This document shows positions 63,808 to 64,000 of a DNA stretch of 64,000 nt, piece by piece. This DNA is from Mycobacterium sp. GA-1841. Its GTDB lineage: Bacteria; Actinomycetota; Actinomycetes; Mycobacteriales; Mycobacteriaceae. The DNA is taken from contig NZ_MBEQ01000042.1 in assembly GCF_001954135.1 (NCBI RefSeq), forward strand, positions 24,902 through 88,901. Direction: 5' to 3'. Every line of letters begins with the position of its first letter. Position 1 is the stretch's first letter. Made by a program: the position numbers and the translations under genes. The notes beneath the pieces were generated by a model. That model did no database searches and was not told where the DNA came from. It saw nothing but the letters and a program-made list of their open reading frames with translations.

Positions 63808-64000
63808 GCACTGACCATGTCGGAACCGCGCGCGTCAAGCGCGGGATGGCTGAGATGCTCAAGGGTGGCGTCATCATGGACGTGGTCACCCCCGAGCAGG
63901 CCAAGATCGCCGAGGGTGCCGGCGCGGTGGCTGTGATGGCCCTGGAGCGGGTGCCTGCTGACATCCGCGCTCAGGGTGGGGTGTCGCGCATGTCGGATCC
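63804..64000 (+). CDS. pdxS: Pyridoxal 5'-phosphate synthase subunit PdxS (5' part)
   Basis: The first 65 residues are present before the right edge: a short leader, then [40 protein letters not shown] and [14 protein letters not shown], the near-invariant start of PdxS/SnzA. PdxS with PdxT makes PLP from ribose 5-phosphate, glyceraldehyde 3-phosphate and glutamine. Overlap with the permease gene suggests PLP supply is tied to the aminotransferase operon, or that a standard pdxS gene was captured by it. Confidence 0.95.
   Translation, partial: MSTDHVGTARVKRGMAEMLKGGVIMDVVTPEQAKIAEGAGAVAVMALERVPADIRAQGGVSRMSD

Overview
The window is high-G+C actinobacterial DNA, almost certainly from a fast-growing Mycobacterium (Mycolicibacterium). 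The argument is gene order. From right to left it carries an SbcD/SbcC-like pair, oppBCDA, a canA-type carbonic anhydrase, cysD-cysNC, an Rrf2 regulator, and argS next to a tRNA-Arg. From memory this is the order and relative orientation of the M. tuberculosis Rv1277-Rv1292 region, seen on the opposite strand. DUF222/HNH (13E12-type) protein, type VII secretion partners, LLM flavin oxidoreductases and many leaderless starts (TANNNT about 6 nt before ATG/GTG) also fit. Lineage-specific blocks are inserted into this backbone.

Layout. 1-1706: argS (partial) and tRNA-Arg(CCG). 1707-5772: a visibly AT-richer accessory island beside the tRNA, with an ASCH-domain protein, a PIN-GNAT-EVE/ASCH triple fusion, a PD-(D/E)XK-like protein and an Apea-type HEPN protein; a truncated SnoaL/NTF2-like gene marks its far side. 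6215-8048: acyl-CoA dehydrogenase and GntR regulator. 8049-8395: non-coding, with a strong hairpin and a possible small RNA. 8396-12406: organosulfur ABC transporter and flavin monooxygenase. 12536-16883: secreted repeat protein, LLM oxidoreductase, NarL-type two-component system and a DUF4097 protein. 16908-21099: nitronate monooxygenase, GNAT, then a type VII secretion set (EspC-like protein, calpain-like protease, membrane-anchored partner) and a VOC protein. 21165-27065: HNH protein, Rrf2, cysQ, cysNC, cysD. 27160-32304: MFS pump, phosphotransferase, DUF protein, TetR, thioesterase, carbonic anhydrase.

32349-41358: one leftward run of response regulator, histidine kinase, two GT39 enzymes and a GT2-GtrA protein, flanked by small exported Thr/Pro-rich proteins that include a tandem paralogous family. 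41490-46987: oppBCDA. 46960-50614: alpha/beta hydrolase and a four-gene membrane operon with cytochrome oxidase subunit III- and IV-like proteins plus two paralogous membrane proteins, controlled by a divergent TetR with repeated operator-like sites. 51404-56428: DszC/SfnB-like flavoprotein and the SbcC/SbcD-like pair. 56563-64000: PucR regulator divergent from an apparent catabolic operon (class III aminotransferase, creatinase-like M24 protein, HDAC-like amidohydrolase, APC permease, pdxS).

The strongest candidates for undescribed biology are the tRNA-linked PIN-GNAT-EVE + ASCH locus with its HEPN and nuclease-like neighbours, the type VII-linked calpain-like protease with its coupled partner, the amine/amide catabolic operon, and the oxidase-subunit-like membrane operon. 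All calls come from reading the sequence; no database search was run.
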